Assembly (NCBI GenBank): GCA_029986975.1
Contig: DALTWR010000017.1
Span: forward strand, 1-9,596
Direction: 5' to 3'
DNA length: 9,596 bases
Origin: Methanocorpusculum sp.
Lineage (GTDB): Archaea; Halobacteriota; Methanomicrobia; Methanomicrobiales; Methanocorpusculaceae
Shown: positions 7,584-9,596 of the stretch, in pieces
Layout: each line of letters opens with the position of its first letter
Position numbering within the stretch: the first letter of the stretch is position 1
Notes under the pieces: generated by a model
What the model saw: the letters and a program-made list of their open reading frames with translations, nothing else
What the model was told of the DNA's origin: nothing
Database searches by the model: none
Made by a program: the position numbers and the translations under genes

Positions 7584-8557
7584 TTGGAATTGATGTAGGA
7601 GGAGCTAACCTAAAGATTGTAGATGATGCAGGTGTTCACATCCGCTACTGTCCGTTATGGAAAGAGTCTCCTCTTGCAGATCTTCTTGCCGAGTTCAAAG
7701 GCGATGATGCCGCTATTGTTATGAGCGGCGAACTCGCTGACGGTTTTTTTAACAAGGGCGATGATGCCGCTGTTGTCATGAGCGGCGAACTCGCTGACGG
7801 ATTTTTTAACAAACAGGAAGGAATTTCCTTCATCGTTGACGCGGTGAAAAAATCATTTCCCAACGCCGTTTTCTACGGAATGGACGGGAACTTCCACAAA
7901 GAAGCCTGTCACGAACTTGCTGCGGCAAACTGGCTTGCATCCGTTGCATGCCTTAAAAAGCAGTATCCAAACGGGATGATGCTTGATATCGGAAGCACCA
8001 CCGCAGACATTGTGCCGTTTTCCGGCTTTGAAAAACTCATCGGCATGACCGACACACTTCGTCTGCAGGCAGGATATCTTGTTTATACCGGCATGCTCAG
8101 GACACCTGTAGCAACTCTTGCATCATCTGCGGTTGTAAACGGGATTCCAACGCCATTTTCAACAGAATACTTTGCCTGCAGCGGCGATGCGCATTTTGTT
8201 CTCGGAAATATCTCAGCTGATGAGTACACCGCAGCAACACCGGACGGAAAAGAAGTCTCCCGCGAGGCATGTCTGCGGCGTCTTTCCCGGACGGTCTGCG
8301 CTGACTTAGAAGAAATCGGCGAAGACGGCGCGGTATCAATTGCGGAAGCATTTTGTGCGGCGCAGAAAAAACTGGTTTGCGATGCAGTCTCCCGCGTAAA
8401 AGAAGAAAGCGGTGCTGACACGATTCTTGTCGGCGGGATTGGTTCAAAGACGTTTGCACCGTATGTTGAAGGCATTGACCTTACCGCAGAACTGCAGATT
8501 CCAGCCGATGCTCTTCCTGCATATGCAGTGCGGGAACTTGCCCGCGGGATTTTCTAA
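7580..8557 (+). CDS. mfnF: MfnF-family methanofuran biosynthesis enzyme (H4MPT-linked C1 pathway protein) with internal duplication
   Basis: MfnF couples gamma-glutamyltyramine to the aminomethylfuran diphosphate unit, building the methanofuran core; older annotation calls the family an H4MPT-linked C1-transfer or hydantoinase/oxoprolinase-like protein. The 325 residues show an ASKHA-type fold: N-terminal phosphate motif GIDVGGANLK (3-12), the family segment YCPLWKES (23-30), SGELAD, second phosphate motif LDIGSTTADIVPF (135-147), and LVGGIG near residue 290. Residues 41-59 and 60-78 are a near-perfect tandem repeat of 19 residues; without one copy the protein would have 306 residues. The frame stays open, so the gene may be functional. 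ATG overlaps the mfnD stop, and surE begins immediately after its TAA. Confidence 0.88.
   Translation: MIGIDVGGANLKIVDDAGVHIRYCPLWKESPLADLLAEFKGDDAAIVMSGELADGFFNKGDDAAVVMSGELADGFFNKQEGISFIVDAVKKSFPNAVFYGMDGNFHKEACHELAAANWLASVACLKKQYPNGMMLDIGSTTADIVPFSGFEKLIGMTDTLRLQAGYLVYTGMLRTPVATLASSAVVNGIPTPFSTEYFACSGDAHFVLGNISADEYTAATPDGKEVSREACLRRLSRTVCADLEEIGEDGAVSIAEAFCAAQKKLVCDAVSRVKEESGADTILVGGIGSKTFAPYVEGIDLTAELQIPADALPAYAVRELARGIF
7700..7813 (+). repeat. 57-bp in-frame tandem duplication inside mfnF
   Basis: Copy 1 (7700-7756) and copy 2 (7757-7813) are 57 bases each and differ at four positions: ATT/GTT, GTT/GTC, GGT/GGA and AAG/AAA. Only the first changes an amino acid (Ile to Val). Each copy encodes GDDAA(I/V)VMSGELADGFFNK. 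Both junctions are codon-exact, so the frame is kept. The second copy leads into QEGISF, as the normal family sequence would. Confidence 0.97.
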
Positions 8558-9358
8558 ATGTCCCGCCCCCGTATTCTCCTGACAAACGATGACGGGGTAA
8601 ACTCCGTCGGGCTCTGGGCGGCATACGATGCGATGTCTCCTTTCGCTGACGTTATTGTCTGTGCTCCTGCGGTGCAGCAGAGCGCTGCAGGGCGTTCCAT
8701 CTCTATTTTTGATGCGCTTCGGATGAATGAAGTGATAATCAACGGCCATACAGCATACGCCGTTGACGGAAGACCTACTGATGCGCTGATTTTAGGGATT
8801 CACGCGCTTAAGTGTAAACCTGACCTTGTTGTATCCGGTGTGAATCTCGGAGAAAATATTACGGCAGAATCGGTTACCACATCCGGTACCGTAGGTGCTG
8901 CTATGGAAGCAGCAAATCAGGGTGTTCCATCTGTTGCGATTTCTTTGGAGATGATAAACGACGGAGACAAGTTTACCGACCCGCGTTCACATCAGCTGGA
9001 TTTCTCCGGCGTAAAAGAGGTCATCTCCCGCCTGATTCCGGCTGTTTTAGCAAAAGGTATTCCTGCAGGCGCAGATTTATTGAATGTGAATATCCCGGCA
9101 GGAGAGATTAAAGGCTATAAGGTATCCACCTTAGCCCATCGCCTTTTCAACACCTCGGTTGAAACGCGGATAGACCCGCGCGGAAAACCGTACTACTGGA
9201 TCTGCGGCGAGATTTTATCAGACGCGGAAAAAGATTCTGATGCCGAGGCGCTTCACGCAGGATATGTAACAGTAACGCCGCTTACAATGGACAATACGGC
9301 TCATTCTTCGGTTGAAATGACCAAGGAACTCCTCAAGGCCGCCGGGCTTGATGAGTAA
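8558..9358 (+). CDS. surE: 5'/3'-nucleotidase SurE
   Basis: SurE is a divalent-metal-dependent phosphatase that releases phosphate from nucleoside 5'- or 3'-monophosphates. The 266-residue product has all the family marks: the metal-binding LLTNDDGV (D11, D12), APAVQQSAAGRSIS with S42, VDGRPTDAL (69-77), VSGVNLGEN with N96, and SGTVGAAMEAANQGVPSVAIS in the core, followed by the usual C-terminal dimerisation region. ATG 8558 directly follows the mfnF stop with no gap, indicating translational coupling. Its link to methanofuran synthesis is unknown; it may be a housekeeping passenger in the transcript. Confidence 0.96.
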   Translation: MSRPRILLTNDDGVNSVGLWAAYDAMSPFADVIVCAPAVQQSAAGRSISIFDALRMNEVIINGHTAYAVDGRPTDALILGIHALKCKPDLVVSGVNLGENITAESVTTSGTVGAAMEAANQGVPSVAISLEMINDGDKFTDPRSHQLDFSGVKEVISRLIPAVLAKGIPAGADLLNVNIPAGEIKGYKVSTLAHRLFNTSVETRIDPRGKPYYWICGEILSDAEKDSDAEALHAGYVTVTPLTMDNTAHSSVEMTKELLKAAGLDE

Positions 9359-9389
9359 ACAAACCGTTTCCTTTTTTACCTTAAAGAGC

Positions 9390-9399
9390 AAATATAATA
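9390..9399 (+). promoter_or_regulatory. TATA box for the tRNA pair
   Basis: AAATATAATA lies about 20 bases before the mature 5' end of tRNA-Leu, a typical archaeal box A distance for a tRNA gene. It sits in the 55-base gap after surE, just behind a T-run (9373-9377) that could end the surE transcript. Confidence 0.6.
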
Positions 9400-9413
9400 A
9401 AGCACGAAGGCAA

Positions 9414-9497
9414 GCGAGGGTAGCCAAGCCAGGCCAACGGCGCCAGACTTAAGATCTGGTCTTCAGTAGTTCATGGGTTCGAATCCCACCCCTCGCA
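9414..9497 (+). tRNA. tRNA-Leu (anticodon TAA)
   Basis: A class II cloverleaf can be folded by eye. The acceptor stem GCGAGGG pairs with CCCTCGC (9490-9496) and A9497 is the discriminator. The D stem is GCC/GGC, the anticodon stem CCAGA/TCTGG encloses loop CTTAAGA (anticodon TAA, reading UUA), a 13-base variable arm follows, and the T loop is TTCGAAT. The outermost T-stem pair is an A-C mismatch. CCA is not encoded. No intron is present. Confidence 0.95.
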
Positions 9498-9508
9498 TTT
9501 TTTCTTTT
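9498..9508 (+). terminator. T-rich tract after tRNA-Leu
   Basis: TTTTTTCTTTT follows the tRNA-Leu discriminator base directly, as expected for an archaeal oligo-U terminator. tRNA-Gln begins only ten bases further on and has no visible TATA box of its own, so termination here must be partial if both are made from one promoter. Confidence 0.4.
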
Positions 9509-9518
9509 GTTTATCAGG

Positions 9519-9594
9519 ATTCCCGTAGTGTAGTGGTCAATCATTCCGGCCTTTGGAGCCGGAAACGGCGGTTCGAATCCGCCCGGGAATACCA
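9519..9594 (+). tRNA. tRNA-Gln (anticodon TTG), CCA encoded
   Basis: The cloverleaf is complete: acceptor ATTCCCG pairs with CGGGAAT (9584-9590), A9591 is the discriminator and CCA (9592-9594) is encoded. The anticodon stem CCGGC/GCCGG encloses CTTTGGA (anticodon TTG, reading CAA), and the T arm is GGCGG-TTCGAAT-CCGCC. The A1-U72 pair is the feature recognised by the archaeal GatDE amidotransferase that converts Glu-tRNA-Gln to Gln-tRNA-Gln, which fits the assignment. The gene starts 21 bases after tRNA-Leu. Confidence 0.96.
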
Positions 9595-9596
9595 TA

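Noticed and set aside
7645..8749. Several long antisense frames opposite mfnF and surE
   Set aside because: They are shadow frames of well-identified genes, with low-complexity Ser/Ala/Arg-rich translations and no ribosome sites.
9218..9427. A 69-residue minus-strand frame across the surE end and the tRNA promoter
   Set aside because: It overlaps surE, the tRNA TATA box and the tRNA-Leu 5' end, and its translation resembles no family.

Overview
The window looks like the chromosome of a methanogenic archaeon, most likely of the Methanomicrobiales; a Methanocorpusculum-type organism is my best guess. The evidence is two adjacent methanofuran-biosynthesis genes (mfnD and mfnF families), TATA-type promoters, an archaeal tRNA-Gln with an A1-U72 pair, and chains of ATGA-overlapping genes. 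The species is inferred, not proven. Coding density is high apart from a ~580-base A+T-rich gap in the middle.

Left half (1-5207, minus strand): a histidine biosynthesis operon read right to left as hisZ-hisG-hisD-hisC-hisB-hisH. hisH runs off the left edge with probably only a few codons missing. Every junction overlaps or abuts (8 nt, three ATGA overlaps, one TGA/ATG contact), so the genes are very probably co-transcribed and translationally coupled. HisG is the short form, which needs HisZ, and hisZ is the first gene. In front of hisZ are a TATA box (AAATTATATAA, 5255-5265) and a perfect 8+8 bp dyad (5224-5247) sitting where transcription should start, a candidate operator or leader hairpin.

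Centre (5208-5789): a divergent intergenic region holding the his promoter, a 39-codon protein-like plus-strand tail (5367-5486) that may be a gene remnant, and the promoter and ribosome binding site of the rightward cluster.

Right half (5790-9358, plus strand): a compact cluster of an Mrp/Nbp35-type Fe-S carrier ATPase, an ATP-grasp ligase of the MfnD (tyramine-glutamate ligase) family, an MfnF-family methanofuran-forming enzyme, and SurE. mfnD/mfnF overlap by ATGA and surE starts right after the mfnF stop. The most unusual observation is an in-frame 57-bp tandem duplication in mfnF (7700-7813), which repeats a 19-residue block with the SGELAD motif and leaves the reading frame open.

Right end (9359-9596): tRNA-Leu(TAA), without encoded CCA, and tRNA-Gln(TTG), with encoded CCA, 21 bases apart behind one TATA box. 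No mobile element, CRISPR array or clearly new system was found.
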